NCBI RefSeq assembly: GCF_001424755.1
Contig: NZ_LMRF01000006.1
Span: 475,862-539,861, forward strand
Source: Marmoricola sp. Leaf446
GTDB lineage: Bacteria > Actinomycetota > Actinomycetes > Propionibacteriales > Nocardioidaceae
Direction: 5' to 3'
Length of the DNA stretch: 64,000 nt
Positions within the stretch are counted from its first letter, which is position 1. Each line of letters opens with the position of its first letter. Both the position numbers and the translations under genes were made by a program. The notes under the pieces are model-generated. The model was not told the DNA's origin. It saw nothing but the letters and a program-made list of their open reading frames with translations, and made no database searches. Below, one piece after another: positions 23,993-34,858 of this stretch.

Positions 23993-26898
23993 CAGTGCAC
24001 CCCCGACGCTTCCGGGGTGGCCGCGTCCTGGCGCTCGCTGCGCAGGATCTCGCGGTCGAGCTGGGAGCCGAAGGTGCGCAGCAGGTCGAGCACCAGCCCC
24101 ACGACGACGAGGTAGACGCCGATGTCGAAGCCGACCGAGGACACCAGGTGGACCTCGCCGAGCAGCGGCAGGGTGACGTAGACGTCGGCCGTCTGCAGCA
24201 CCGCGCCGCCGACGAAAACCGGTCCGATGCCCGACAGCGCCGCCACGAACAGGCCCGACCCGATCAGCACGCCCGCGTCGACCGGGGCGGCCTCGTTGAG
24301 CTCGTAGCGCCCGCCCGCGAGGTAGCGCACCATCAGCGCCAGGCCCGTGACCATGCCCGCGGCGAACCCGCCCCCGGGCAGGTTGTGGCCGGCGACCAGC
24401 AGGTAGATCGAGAACACCACGATGGTGTGGAAGACCAGCCGCGTGACGACCTCGAACACGATCGACCGGCGCTCGGGGCTCAGCGTCCGGGGTCCCGGCA
24501 GCCACACCCGGCGTCCGGGACGGGTCGACTGCTTCTGCACGCCCTGGGGGTAGGGGATCTCGTGGACGCGGCGGATGCCGGTGGAGCGGGAGTCGAGGAA
24601 GATCAGGCTCGCCACGCCGGTCGCCGCCGCCACCAGCACCGAGATCTCGCCGAAGGTGTCCCAGGCGCGGATGTCGACCAGGGTCACGTTGACGACGTTG
24701 CGCCCGTAGCCCTCGACGTAGGCCATCAACGGGAACGTCTCCGAGATCGGCGTGGTGCTGCGCGCGGCCGCGGCGACCAGGACGAAGCCGGCCACCGCGA
24801 CCCCGACACCGGCGGAGAGCGCCATCCGGTAGAAGCGCGTCACCCGCAGCGGCCGGTCGGTGAAGTAGTCGGGCAGCCGTCGCAGCACCAGCACGAACAC
24901 GGTCAGGCTGACGGTCTCGACCAGCACCTGGGTGAGCGCGATGTCGGGGGCGCCGTGCAGCAGGAAGAGCACCGCGCAGCCGTAGCCGGTGACCCCGGCC
25001 AGCACCACGGCGCGCAGCCGGCGGCGCGACCGCACCGTCATGATCGCCGCGGCCACCATCACCAGGGCCACCAGCGGCTGTCCGCCGCGGTCCCACAGCA
25101 CCCACTCCGGCGCCGGCAGCCCCCCGGTCACCAGGCCGTGGACCAGGGCGCCACCGGGCGCGGCCAGCACCACGGTGAGGATGACGCCGAGGTAGATCGA
25201 GACCGAGCCGCGCTGGAACGACCCGGTGACCTCGACCGCGACGCGGTCGAGCAGCCGCATCCCCCACCGGTAGACCTGCTCGGCCTGGAGCGGGGCGACG
25301 AACCGCGCCTGCAGCCGGCACAGCGCGTCGCGCCAGCGGAAGACGAGGTAGCCGGCCCCGATCGAGACGGCGCTGAGCAGGAGCGGCAGCTCGAGGCCGT
25401 GCCACAGCGCGAGGTACTCGTCGTGGCCGCGGGCGGGCAGCTGGTCGGCGTACGGCGCGAGCACGGCGGTCAGCGCCGCCCCGGCGAGACCGAGCCCCAG
25501 GCTGAGCCCGGCGAGGACCACCGGCGCCGCGCCGAAGCCGGGCGAGAGCGGCAGCGGGGCGCTGTCCTCCACGTCGCGCTTGCGGGCGAAGGCTCCCCAC
25601 CAGAACCGGGCGGCGTACCCCGCGGTCAGGGCGGAGCCGAGCACCAGGCCGACCAGCACCAGGGTGCCGGCCCAGGCGGGGACGCCCGGGGTCTCGCCGT
25701 CGGCGAGCTCGAGCAGCGCGGCCCACAGCGTCTCCTTGCCCACGAAGCCGAGCAGCGGCGGCAGGCCCGCCATCGAGGCCGCGGCCAGGCCGGCGGCGAC
25801 CGCCAGCACGGGCAGGCGGCGCCCCAGACCCGAGAGCCGCTGCAGGTCGCGGGTGCCGGTGAGCGTGTCGACCACGCCGACGGTGAGGAACAGGGTGGCC
25901 TTGAACAACGCGTGGGCCAGCAGCACGCCCGTCCCGGCGAGCGCGGCCGTGCGGCTGCCGATCGAGAGCACCACCAGCAGGAAGCCGAGCTGGCTCACGG
26001 TGCCGTAGGCGAGCAGCAGCTTGAGGTCGAGCTGACGCAGCGCCCGCCAGCCGCCGAGCAGCATGGTGAGCGTGCCCAGCGTCAGCAGCGTGAGGTGCCA
26101 GCCGGGGACGCCGGCGAAGGCCGGGGCGAGCAGCGCGACGAGGTAGAGGCCGGCCTTGACCATGGAGGCGGCGTGCAGGTAGGCGCTGACCGGGGTGGGC
26201 GCCGCCATCGCGCCCGGCAGCCAGAAGTGGAAGGGCACCTGGGCGGACTTGCTGAGCGCCCCGACGAGCAGCAGCAGCACCGCCACGGTGGTGGCGGTGC
26301 CCTCCGGGGGGTCGGCCAGGATCGTGGAGATGCGCATCGTGCCGGCCTCGTGGCCCAGCACCAGGACGCCGACCAGCATCACGAGGCCACCGAGGGTGGT
26401 GACCAGCAGCGCCTCCATCGCGGCCAGCCGCGAGGCCCGCTTGGTCGGCTCGAAGCCGATCAGCAGGAAGGAGAAGATCGTGGTCAGCTCCCAGAACACG
26501 ACCAGGACGATGAGGTCGTCGGAGAGCACCAGGCCGAGCATCGCGCCGACGAAGGCGGTGAAGCTGGTGGTGAACCCCACCAGTCCGGGCGTGCCGTCGG
26601 AGAAGTAGAAGGCCGAGTAGGCCATCACCAGCACCCCGATGCCCGCGACGACCAGCACCATCAGCCACTGCAGCGACCCCAGCGAGAACGCCAGCTCCAG
26701 GTCCAGGCCCGGCGCCCAGCGCACCACCTGGGTCACCGGGCGGCCGTCGAGGACCTGCCCGGTGCGGGTCAGCGCCCACACCGTGGCCACCAGCGGCACC
26801 ACCGCCAGCGCCAGGAAGGCGCGGGGCCCGAGCCGGCGCACCAGCACGGGGGCGGTCGCGGCGGCCACGAAGTGGGCAGCGACGATCGCGAGCAGCAC
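23992..26898 (-). CDS. mnhA: Mrp Na+/H+ antiporter subunit A, fused to subunit B domain
   Basis: 968 residues from GTG 26898. The NuoL-like N-terminal part has GLVLSDDLIVLVVFWELTTIFSFLLIG, VPFHFWLPGAMAAPTPVSAYLHAASMVKAG and HALFKATLFLTVGVVDTLTGTRD. It is followed by the DUF4040 region (GCAVLFLLHGAPDIALTQVLVET) and a C-terminal MnhB domain (AGHNLPGGGFAAGMVTGLALM). Because MnhB is fused, the cluster has six genes instead of seven. Mrp supports Na+ and alkali tolerance. A TAGTAT box at 26953-26958 is a candidate -10. Confidence 0.93.
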   Translation of the reverse strand: MLLAIVAAHFVAAATAPVLVRRLGPRAFLALAVVPLVATVWALTRTGQVLDGRPVTQVVRWAPGLDLELAFSLGSLQWLMVLVVAGIGVLVMAYSAFYFSDGTPGLVGFTTSFTAFVGAMLGLVLSDDLIVLVVFWELTTIFSFLLIGFEPTKRASRLAAMEALLVTTLGGLVMLVGVLVLGHEAGTMRISTILADPPEGTATTVAVLLLLVGALSKSAQVPFHFWLPGAMAAPTPVSAYLHAASMVKAGLYLVALLAPAFAGVPGWHLTLLTLGTLTMLLGGWRALRQLDLKLLLAYGTVSQLGFLLVVLSIGSRTAALAGTGVLLAHALFKATLFLTVGVVDTLTGTRDLQRLSGLGRRLPVLAVAAGLAAASMAGLPPLLGFVGKETLWAALLELADGETPGVPAWAGTLVLVGLVLGSALTAGYAARFWWGAFARKRDVEDSAPLPLSPGFGAAPVVLAGLSLGLGLAGAALTAVLAPYADQLPARGHDEYLALWHGLELPLLLSAVSIGAGYLVFRWRDALCRLQARFVAPLQAEQVYRWGMRLLDRVAVEVTGSFQRGSVSIYLGVILTVVLAAPGGALVHGLVTGGLPAPEWVLWDRGGQPLVALVMVAAAIMTVRSRRRLRAVVLAGVTGYGCAVLFLLHGAPDIALTQVLVETVSLTVFVLVLRRLPDYFTDRPLRVTRFYRMALSAGVGVAVAGFVLVAAAARSTTPISETFPLMAYVEGYGRNVVNVTLVDIRAWDTFGEISVLVAAATGVASLIFLDSRSTGIRRVHEIPYPQGVQKQSTRPGRRVWLPGPRTLSPERRSIVFEVVTRLVFHTIVVFSIYLLVAGHNLPGGGFAAGMVTGLALMVRYLAGGRYELNEAAPVDAGVLIGSGLFVAALSGIGPVFVGGAVLQTADVYVTLPLLGEVHLVSSVGFDIGVYLVVVGLVLDLLRTFGSQLDREILRSERQDAATPEASGVH

Positions 26899-27046
26899 TG
26901 CGGCCTTCCGGTCGGGTCGGTCGTGGGGACGAGGTCGGGGCGTGGAGGGCCAATACTAGGGAGCGGGCGCGAACCGTCCGGCGGGCCCCGTTGGGGGGAC
27001 GTCGGCCCCGCAGCCGCCTACACTGCGGGCTCGGGGGTGGCGCATC

Positions 27047-28975
27047 GTGCACGGTCAGGTGGGACGCCTCGGCTTCGTCGGCTGCTGCTACCTGCTGGCG
27101 CCCTGGATGGGTCTGGACAGCTTCACCGTCGACCCCCGCATCGCCGAGGTCTGGCCGCTGGGTGGCGTCGGCTTCGTGCTGCTCACCCTGGTCTGGGACC
27201 TCGACCGGCCCAGCCTCCTCGGCGTGCTCGGGGCGATGGTGGTCGTGGTCACGGTCACCGCGCTGGCGCTCGGCCAGCCCCCGTCGTACGCCGTGTGGTT
27301 CGGCGTCGTCGCGGTGCTGCAGCCGCTCGCCATGGCTGCGGCGTACCGCCGGGGGCGGGGCGCGCCGGGATGGTCACCGCGCCACGCCGCCGACGTCGGC
27401 ACCCTGCTGGCGGCGGCCGTGGTCTCCTCGCTCCTGGTCGGCCTGCTCGGCGGCTACCCCGGCCTGGCGCTCACCGACCTGCCCAGCAAGGTGCTGCTGT
27501 GGTGGGTGCTGCGCAACGCCGTGTTCAGCTTCGTCGGCGGCCTGATCCTCTGCGTGCTGCTGCACCGCGAGGAGCCGGAGGCGCTGGCGCCCAGCGCGTG
27601 GTTCCACCGCGTCGGCCTCGCCGCCGTCGCCGCCCTGTGCGTGGTCGGGACCTACCACGACCCCTCGCTCCCGCTGTCGTGGCTGCTCATCGTGCCGAGC
27701 GTGTGGGGCGGCATGACCCTGACCGTGCGCGGCACCGCCTGGCTGACCCTCTACGTCGCCCTGGTGGCCGCCGGGATGACCTACCTGCCCCAGAACCAGT
27801 TCGGCTACGCCGGCCTGCTCCCGGCGGCCTCGATCGTCGACCTGCTCGTCGTGGCCAGCTCCGCCTTCGCGCTGCTGCTGGCCCTGATGCGCGACCAGCG
27901 GGCCCGGCTGATCGAGCAGCTCGACGCCCGGGGCCGGGAGTCCGAGGCGCAGCGCGGGCTGCTCGAGGCGGTGCTCGACGCGATGGAGGAGGGCGTGCTG
28001 GTGGTCGGTCCGGAGGGGGTACGCCGCCACAACAGCGCCAGCCGCCAGCTCCTGGGCCGACCGGTGCCGCTCGACCACGACATCGCCTGGAGCGAGACCT
28101 ACGGGCTGCAGACCCTCGACGGCCAGCCGCTGACCGACGACGTGCTGCGGCGCGTGCTCTACGAGGGCGAGGACGGCGACCGGCTCGAGGTGCGGGTCGG
28201 CCGGGGGGCCGACGCGCGGCTGCTGGAGGTCTCGGCCCAGTCGGTGCAGCACGGCACCCGGGCCTCCCGGCTGCTCCTGCTCCACGACGTGACCGCGCAG
28301 CGTGCGCGCGTGCGCGAGCTCAGCAGCTTCGCCAGCATGGTGGCCCACGACCTGCGCGGCCCGCTGACCGTGCTCGACGGCTGGCTCGAGGTCGTCGAGG
28401 ACGACCCGGGTCAGGGCGAGGCGGCGCTGGCCCGGGCCCGCGACGCCAGCCAGCGGATGCGCCAGGTGATCGAGGACTGGCTCAACTACGCCGTGGTGCA
28501 GGAGGGCCGGCTGCACCCCGAGGTGGTCGCGCTGGACGAGGTCGTCGGCGGCCTGGTGGAGTCACGCCGCTCGGCGGGCCTCGACCACGACGAGCCCCGC
28601 TTCGAGCTCGACCTGGCGCACCGGGTGCGGGCCGACCCGGGCCTGCTGCGCCAGCTGCTCGACAACCTCGTCGACAACGCCGTGAAGTACACCGCGCCGG
28701 GCGAGGTGCCGGTGGTCACCCTCAGGTCGCACGAGGACGACGAGCCGGGGTGGGTGCGGGTCGAGGTCGTCGACCGGGGCATCGGCGTTCCCGAGGGCGA
28801 GGAGGAGCGGATCTTCGAGGAGTTCCACCGCGGTCCCGCCGAGGGGCGCTCGCAGGGCACCGGCCTCGGCCTGGCGCTGACCCGGCGCATCGTGGCGATG
28901 CACGGGGGTCAGATGACGGCGCGGCGCAACCCCGGGGGCGGCAGCACCTTCGCCTTCACCGTCCCAGCGGCCTGA
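27047..28975 (+). CDS. MASE1-domain sensor histidine kinase (orphan)
   Basis: 642 residues from GTG 27047 with GGGGGTGG about 6 nt upstream. An N-terminal integral-membrane MASE1 sensor (about 1-285; EVWPLGGVGFVLLTLVW, about eight spans) is followed by a PAS-like region (about 300-415; LLEAVLDAMEEGVLVVG), HisKA with H-box ASMVAHDLRGPLTVLDGW (about 420-490) and HATPase (DNLVDNAVKYTAPGE, DRGIGVPEG, GTGLGLALTRRIVAMHGG). No response regulator is adjacent. It is divergent from mnhA over 148 bp and overlaps the end of rodA by 20 bp tail to tail. TACACT at 27019-27024 may be its -10. Confidence 0.88.
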   Translation: MHGQVGRLGFVGCCYLLAPWMGLDSFTVDPRIAEVWPLGGVGFVLLTLVWDLDRPSLLGVLGAMVVVVTVTALALGQPPSYAVWFGVVAVLQPLAMAAAYRRGRGAPGWSPRHAADVGTLLAAAVVSSLLVGLLGGYPGLALTDLPSKVLLWWVLRNAVFSFVGGLILCVLLHREEPEALAPSAWFHRVGLAAVAALCVVGTYHDPSLPLSWLLIVPSVWGGMTLTVRGTAWLTLYVALVAAGMTYLPQNQFGYAGLLPAASIVDLLVVASSAFALLLALMRDQRARLIEQLDARGRESEAQRGLLEAVLDAMEEGVLVVGPEGVRRHNSASRQLLGRPVPLDHDIAWSETYGLQTLDGQPLTDDVLRRVLYEGEDGDRLEVRVGRGADARLLEVSAQSVQHGTRASRLLLLHDVTAQRARVRELSSFASMVAHDLRGPLTVLDGWLEVVEDDPGQGEAALARARDASQRMRQVIEDWLNYAVVQEGRLHPEVVALDEVVGGLVESRRSAGLDHDEPRFELDLAHRVRADPGLLRQLLDNLVDNAVKYTAPGEVPVVTLRSHEDDEPGWVRVEVVDRGIGVPEGEEERIFEEFHRGPAEGRSQGTGLGLALTRRIVAMHGGQMTARRNPGGGSTFAFTVPAA

Positions 28976-30149
28976 CGCCGAAGCCCGGACGGCCGGTGCC
29001 GGTCCCGCGCATCCCGATGTTGACCAGCAGCCCGATCGCCATCATCGAGGCGAACATCGACGACCCGCCGTAGGAGACCAGCGGCAGCGGCACGCCGGTG
29101 ACCGGCATGATGCCCAGGCACATCCCGACGTTCTGGAAGGTCTGGAAGGCGAACCAGCACGCGATGCCCGCGGCCGCCACCCGACCGAACATGTCCTCGG
29201 CGTGCCGGGCGATGAGCAGCGCCCGCCACAGCAGCACCGCGAACAGCACGATCAGCAGGCCCGCGCCGACCAGCCCGAGCTCCTCGCCGGCGACGGTGAA
29301 GATGAAGTCGGTGTGCTGCTCGGGCACGAAGCGCGAGCGCGTCTGCGAGCCGTCGAAGAGACCCTGGCCGAACAGCCCGCCGTTGCCGATCGCGATCCGG
29401 GCCTGCGTGGTGTTGTAGCCCGCGCCCCGTGGGTCGAGGTCGGGGTTGGTGAAGGCCAGGAACCGGTTGATCTGGTAGGTCTTCAGCACCCCGGCGGCGA
29501 CCACCAGCACCGCCAGCGTCACCCCGCCGGCGAACAGGCCCACCAACCAGCGCCGCGGCACCCCGGCGACGGCGAGCACCCCGAAGACGGTGGCGGTCAG
29601 CACCAGCATGGTGCCGAGGTCGGGCTGGGCCATGATGAGGATCGCCGGCAGGCCGGCCACGGCGCCCATCAGCGCGACGTCGACGACACCCACCTTGCGG
29701 CGGCGGGAGTTCTCGGTGCGCTCGGCGACGATCATCGCCATGCCGATCACCACGGCCAGCTTGGCGAACTCGGCCGGCTGGATCGACAGGCCGCCGATCA
29801 TCAGCCACGAGCGCGAGCCGTTGATGGTGCTGCCCATGACGAGCACGAGCAGCAGCCCGACCACCGACCCGGCGTACACCAGCGGGGTGACGATGCGGAC
29901 CCACCGGTGGTCGGTGGCCATCACCACCGCGGCGAGCACCAGGCCGATGACGACGTTGACCAGGTGCTTGTGGAGGTACGCCGTGGAGTCGCCGCCGGTG
30001 AGCACGTCGTTGGTGGCGGTCGCCGACCACACCAGCAGCGTGCCCATGGTCATGATCAGCGCCGCGCAGCCGACGAGCACCCAGTCCAGCGGGGGCACGA
30101 CGACGCGGCTGCGGGCCACGGAGAACCGGTGGAGCGGCAGGACGGTCAT
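28956..30149 (-). CDS. rodA: Peptidoglycan glycosyltransferase RodA (SEDS family)
   Basis: 397 residues with about 10 spans. SEDS motifs: GSRSWLMIGGLSIQPAEFAKLAVVI, AQPDLGTMLVLTATVF, NGGLFGQGLFDGSQT, EQHTDFIFTVAGEELGL and LVSYGGSSMFASM. It polymerises lipid II into glycan strands during elongation, working with the class B PBP encoded 4 bp upstream. Last gene of mreBCD-mrdA-rodA; its 3' end overlaps the convergent kinase gene. Confidence 0.95.
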   Translation of the reverse strand: MTVLPLHRFSVARSRVVVPPLDWVLVGCAALIMTMGTLLVWSATATNDVLTGGDSTAYLHKHLVNVVIGLVLAAVVMATDHRWVRIVTPLVYAGSVVGLLLVLVMGSTINGSRSWLMIGGLSIQPAEFAKLAVVIGMAMIVAERTENSRRRKVGVVDVALMGAVAGLPAILIMAQPDLGTMLVLTATVFGVLAVAGVPRRWLVGLFAGGVTLAVLVVAAGVLKTYQINRFLAFTNPDLDPRGAGYNTTQARIAIGNGGLFGQGLFDGSQTRSRFVPEQHTDFIFTVAGEELGLVGAGLLIVLFAVLLWRALLIARHAEDMFGRVAAAGIACWFAFQTFQNVGMCLGIMPVTGVPLPLVSYGGSSMFASMMAIGLLVNIGMRGTGTGRPGFGVRPLGR

Positions 30150-30153
30150 GGCC

Positions 30154-32286
30154 TCAGTCCCCCTTCGGGCGCGAGGTGGCCGGCGGCAGGATCGAGCCGT
30201 CGTCGGCGAAGGTCGGCAGCCCGGCGGGCGGGGTGGTGCCGGCGATGGCGGCCTGGCCCGGACGCACGTCGGTCCCGGCGACGCCGTACAGCTTCTCCCA
30301 GATCTTGCGGATCGCCGGGCCGGAGGTGCCCGAGCCGGTGCCGCCCTGGCTGACCATCATCACCACGACGTAGTCCTTGGTGTAGGAGGCGACCCAGGAG
30401 GTGCTCTGCTTGCCGTAGACCTCGGCCGAGCCGGTCTTGGCGCGGATCGTCACCTTGTCGAGCGGGAAGCCCTCGAGGCGCCAGGCCATGGTGCCGACCG
30501 ACGCGACGTTCTCGAGCGCCGAGTCGATGTAGTCCAGCACCGCCTTCTTGACCGGCAGCTCCTTGTCCACGACGGGCGGCAGCTCCTTGATGAGCTCGCC
30601 GTCGGGGCTGACGATCGCCTTGGCGACGCGGGGCTCGTAGAGGGTGCCGCCGTTGGACAGCGCGGCGTACGCCCGGGCGAGCTGCAGCGGGGTGACCACG
30701 GTGTCGCCCTGGCCGATCGCGAAGTTGACGGCGTCGCCGGCACGGTAGTGGCTGCCCTCGACGCAGAACTCGCGGGCGAACCGGTGCTGGAAGTCGCTGC
30801 CGTCCTGCTTGCCGATCTTGCAGTAGTAGTCCTTCATGGACTTCCAGTAGGCGAGCTTCCACCTGCGGTCGGCGATCCGGCCCGAGGCCTCGCCGGGGAT
30901 GTCGATGCCGGTGGGCTTGCCGAAGCCGAAGGTCTTGGCCATCGAGACCAGCGGGTCCTCGGCGTCGACGTCGGTCTCGTCGCTGCCCAGCTGCTGCCAG
31001 TAGTCGAAGCCGATCTTGTAGAAGAACGTGTTGCAGGAGACCTCGAGCGCCTTGGCGAAGGTGATGTAGCCGTAGGCGCCGGACTCGTAGTTCTTGAAGG
31101 TGCGGTTGCCGACCTGGAAGCCGGACCCGCAGGCGAGCACGGTCTCGGGGCTGTAGCCGTGGGACAGCGCAGCGGCCGTCATCATCGGCTTCCACGTGGA
31201 GCCCGGCGCGAACTGGCCCTGGGTGGCACGCGAGAGCAGCGGGGTGCCGGCCTCCTCGGAGTAGAGCCGGTCGAGCTGCTTGGTGGTGATGCCGCCGGAC
31301 CACACCTCGGGGTCGTACGTCGGCTGGCTGGCCATCGCCACGACCCGACCGGTCTTGGCGTCGAGCACCACGGCGGCCCCGCTGTCCGCGGCGTAGCGAC
31401 GGCCGGTGACCGTGTCGGTGGTCCCCCGGGCGGTCTGGATGGTCTCGGCGAGCTGCTTCTCGACGTACCCCTGGACCTCGGCGTCGATGGAGGTGACCAG
31501 CGTGGCGCCCGGCGTCGCCTCGATCTCGCCGGAGTCGCCGAGCACGCGACCCATGGAGTCCACGGCCACCTTCTTGTAGCCCGGGGTGCCGCGCAGGTAG
31601 CGGTCGTAGGCCTTCTCCACGCCGGCCCGACCGACCACGGAGGCGCCGTTGACCGAGGTGTCCCCCTCCTTGTCGGCCTCCTCGAGCTCGCCGCCGGTGA
31701 TCGGGCTGAGGTAGCCCAGGACGTGGGCGCCGTTGACGCCGAACGGGTTGGGGTAGGCCCGCACGCTCTCCTGCTGGGCCAGCACCGCGGGGAACTCCTC
31801 GGTGCGCTCGAGCAGCTTGACCGCGACCTGCTGCGGCACGTCGCGCGCGACCGGCACCGGCTGGTAGGGCGAGCCGTTCCAGCAGCTGCCGGCCTCGGCG
31901 CCGCTCTGGCCGCACACCACCATCCGGGCGTCGATGGTCGGGCGGTCCACCTTCACCACCCGGGCGAGCTTGTCGAGGGTGCGCTCACGGATGTCCTCGG
32001 GCAGCTTGCCGAGCAGGGTGCGGTCGACGCTGACGACCCAGCTGCTGCGGTTGGCGACCAGGGGCCGCCCGACGTCGTCGACGATGAGGCCGCGGGCCGG
32101 CTGCACGACGACGTCGCGCACCGACTGCTCGGCCGCGGCGGCCTGGTAGCCCTCGCCGGTGGCGACCTGCATGTACCAGAGCCGGACGAACAGGGTGAGG
32201 AACAGCGAGACCACCAGCGCCTGGACGACGAACAGGCGCAGCCTGCTCTTCTCCGAGGCGTTGGGGCGGATCAGGACGGCAGCCAT
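30154..32286 (-). CDS. mrdA: Penicillin-binding protein 2 (class B, elongation transpeptidase)
   Basis: 710 residues. One N-terminal membrane anchor (LFVVQALVVSLFLTLFVRLWYM), a dimerisation domain with RGLIVDDVGRPLVANR, then the transpeptidase domain: SxxK in APGSTWKPMMTAAAL, SxN in EVSCNTFFYKIG and KTG in IRAKTGSAEVYGKQSTSW. It cross-links peptidoglycan and pairs with RodA. Placement after mreD confirms the elongasome role. Confidence 0.95.
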   Translation of the reverse strand: MAAVLIRPNASEKSRLRLFVVQALVVSLFLTLFVRLWYMQVATGEGYQAAAAEQSVRDVVVQPARGLIVDDVGRPLVANRSSWVVSVDRTLLGKLPEDIRERTLDKLARVVKVDRPTIDARMVVCGQSGAEAGSCWNGSPYQPVPVARDVPQQVAVKLLERTEEFPAVLAQQESVRAYPNPFGVNGAHVLGYLSPITGGELEEADKEGDTSVNGASVVGRAGVEKAYDRYLRGTPGYKKVAVDSMGRVLGDSGEIEATPGATLVTSIDAEVQGYVEKQLAETIQTARGTTDTVTGRRYAADSGAAVVLDAKTGRVVAMASQPTYDPEVWSGGITTKQLDRLYSEEAGTPLLSRATQGQFAPGSTWKPMMTAAALSHGYSPETVLACGSGFQVGNRTFKNYESGAYGYITFAKALEVSCNTFFYKIGFDYWQQLGSDETDVDAEDPLVSMAKTFGFGKPTGIDIPGEASGRIADRRWKLAYWKSMKDYYCKIGKQDGSDFQHRFAREFCVEGSHYRAGDAVNFAIGQGDTVVTPLQLARAYAALSNGGTLYEPRVAKAIVSPDGELIKELPPVVDKELPVKKAVLDYIDSALENVASVGTMAWRLEGFPLDKVTIRAKTGSAEVYGKQSTSWVASYTKDYVVVMMVSQGGTGSGTSGPAIRKIWEKLYGVAGTDVRPGQAAIAGTTPPAGLPTFADDGSILPPATSRPKGD

Positions 32287-32295
32287 GAGGCCCTT

Positions 32296-32814
32296 CTAGA
32301 CGGCGAGCTCGCGCGCGGGGCTGCGCGTCAGCAGCCGCATCAGCACGGGGAGGACGAGAGGGGCGACGACCACGTCCCACAGCAGGGCGAGGAACACCAC
32401 GCCGATCATCTGGCCGACCGGGACGGCGTGGTCGCCGAGCACCTGGCCGGACAGCGCGAAGACCGAGGTGGCGACGAAGGAGCAGGCCCCCACGGTGGCG
32501 AGGGCGGCGAGCGGGCTGTCGCGCGCGTCGTCGCGCACCCGGCCGGCGAGGATCGCGGCCAGCACGAACGCCAGCGCCCAGCGGCCGGCGACGTGCTCGG
32601 CGGGCGGGGCGAGGTCGAGCAGCAGCCCGGCGGCGAAACCGACGGCCACGCCGACCTCCGGCCCGCGGACGAGCGCGGCGGCGACGACGACGAGCAGCGC
32701 CAGGTTGGGCACCACCCCGTTGACGGCGACCACCGGGAGCACGGCGACCTGCGCCACGACGGCCAGGACGACCACCAGCGCGAGCACGAGCGTGCGGTAG
32801 AGACCCGACATCAC
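32296..32814 (-). CDS. mreD: Rod shape-determining protein MreD
   Basis: 172 residues, five or six spans, weakly conserved as usual for MreD (LLVVVAAALVRGPEVGVAVGFAAGLLLDL; VGQMIGVVFLALLWDVVVAPLVLPVLMRLL). Membrane partner of MreC. ATG 32814 overlaps the mreC stop by ATGA, and mrdA starts 9 bp after. Confidence 0.9.
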   Translation of the reverse strand: MMSGLYRTLVLALVVVLAVVAQVAVLPVVAVNGVVPNLALLVVVAAALVRGPEVGVAVGFAAGLLLDLAPPAEHVAGRWALAFVLAAILAGRVRDDARDSPLAALATVGACSFVATSVFALSGQVLGDHAVPVGQMIGVVFLALLWDVVVAPLVLPVLMRLLTRSPARELAV

Positions 32815-33773
32815 TGACCCCGTCCGTTGACGACGATGCGGTCACCGTCGGTGTCCTCGTCCACCACGACGCCGACGACGTCGAGGGAGGTGAAGTCGAC
32901 GTAGGGGTCGATCACGGCCCGCTTGGCCAGCTCGCGGGGCGTCGAGTAGACCGACTCGACGGTGCCGATCGGGATGCCGGCGACGTAGGGCCGGCCGTTC
33001 TGGCTGCCCCAGGTCACCACGGTGTCGCCCTGGGCGGGGCTCGCGGCGTTGTCGACGAGGTCGAGGTCGAGGCGCCCCCGGTCGGCGGTGACGCCGCGGC
33101 CGCGCAGGAAGCCGATCTCGAGGTTGGAGCCCAGGCGGCCGCCGACGACCGACTCGGTGTCGACGACGAGCAGCACGGTCGCGGTGCTGGCGGTCGCGCT
33201 GATCACCCGGCCCACCAGGCCGTCGTTGTTGAGCACCGTCATGTCGCGACCCACCCCCGAGGAGGTGCCGGCGTCGATGGTCACGGTGCGCGAGAACGAC
33301 TGCATCGGCCCCATGCCGACGACGCGGGCCGCGACCAGCGCCCGGCCGGTGCGGTTGGCGGTGCGGGTCAGTCCGTCGAGCTCGGCGAGCCGGTTGCGGT
33401 CCAGCGGGACCTGCTCGGCCTGGGTGCGGAGCCTGGAGTTCTGCGCCGACAGCGTCGCGACCTCCTCGCGCAGCGACCGGTTGGAGCTGAAGTAGGCCAG
33501 CGCCTCGCGCAGCGGGCGCGCGGCGGTGGCGCTGCCGGTCTCGACCGGGCCCACGACGGTGCCGACGGCGTGCCGGACGGGGTCGACGGGCGACGCCTCG
33601 CCACCGGCGGCGTCGACGGTGATCACCGCGACCGAGGCCGCGACCATGAGGCCCGCCACCACGCGCGAGGAGCCCGAGCGCTGGCGGCGGCCGAAGCCGG
33701 TGCCGCGCTCGCCGTCGGGCAGGGAGGGGCGGGCGGCGGTGCGGCGCCCACCGCGCAGTCGTTGCCGAGCCAC
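32811..33773 (-). CDS. mreC: Rod shape-determining protein MreC
   Basis: 320 residues from GTG 33773, 3 bp after mreB. A basic cytoplasmic N-terminus, one anchor helix (VVAGLMVAASVAVITVDAAGG), a coiled coil (about 90-125; LREEVATLSAQNSRLRTQAEQ) and the beta-barrel MreC domain with VVGMGPMQSFSRTVTIDAGTSSGVGRDM and LVGRVISATASTATVLLVVD. It bridges MreB, PBP2 and MreD. Confidence 0.94.
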   Translation of the reverse strand: MARQRLRGGRRTAARPSLPDGERGTGFGRRQRSGSSRVVAGLMVAASVAVITVDAAGGEASPVDPVRHAVGTVVGPVETGSATAARPLREALAYFSSNRSLREEVATLSAQNSRLRTQAEQVPLDRNRLAELDGLTRTANRTGRALVAARVVGMGPMQSFSRTVTIDAGTSSGVGRDMTVLNNDGLVGRVISATASTATVLLVVDTESVVGGRLGSNLEIGFLRGRGVTADRGRLDLDLVDNAASPAQGDTVVTWGSQNGRPYVAGIPIGTVESVYSTPRELAKRAVIDPYVDFTSLDVVGVVVDEDTDGDRIVVNGRGQ

Positions 33774-33776
33774 CCG

Positions 33777-34802
<1,026 letters not shown>

Positions 34803-34858
34803 CGCTACGCCTCGCTGTTCCCGGGGAAGCGGGAGGCCGCACGTCCTCCCGTGACGCG

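Noticed and set aside
23995-29073. A 1692-codon open frame on the plus strand opposite the Mrp genes
   Set aside because: It crosses mnhA, the divergent gap and the histidine kinase. The translation is a Gln/Gly/His/Glu-rich shadow.
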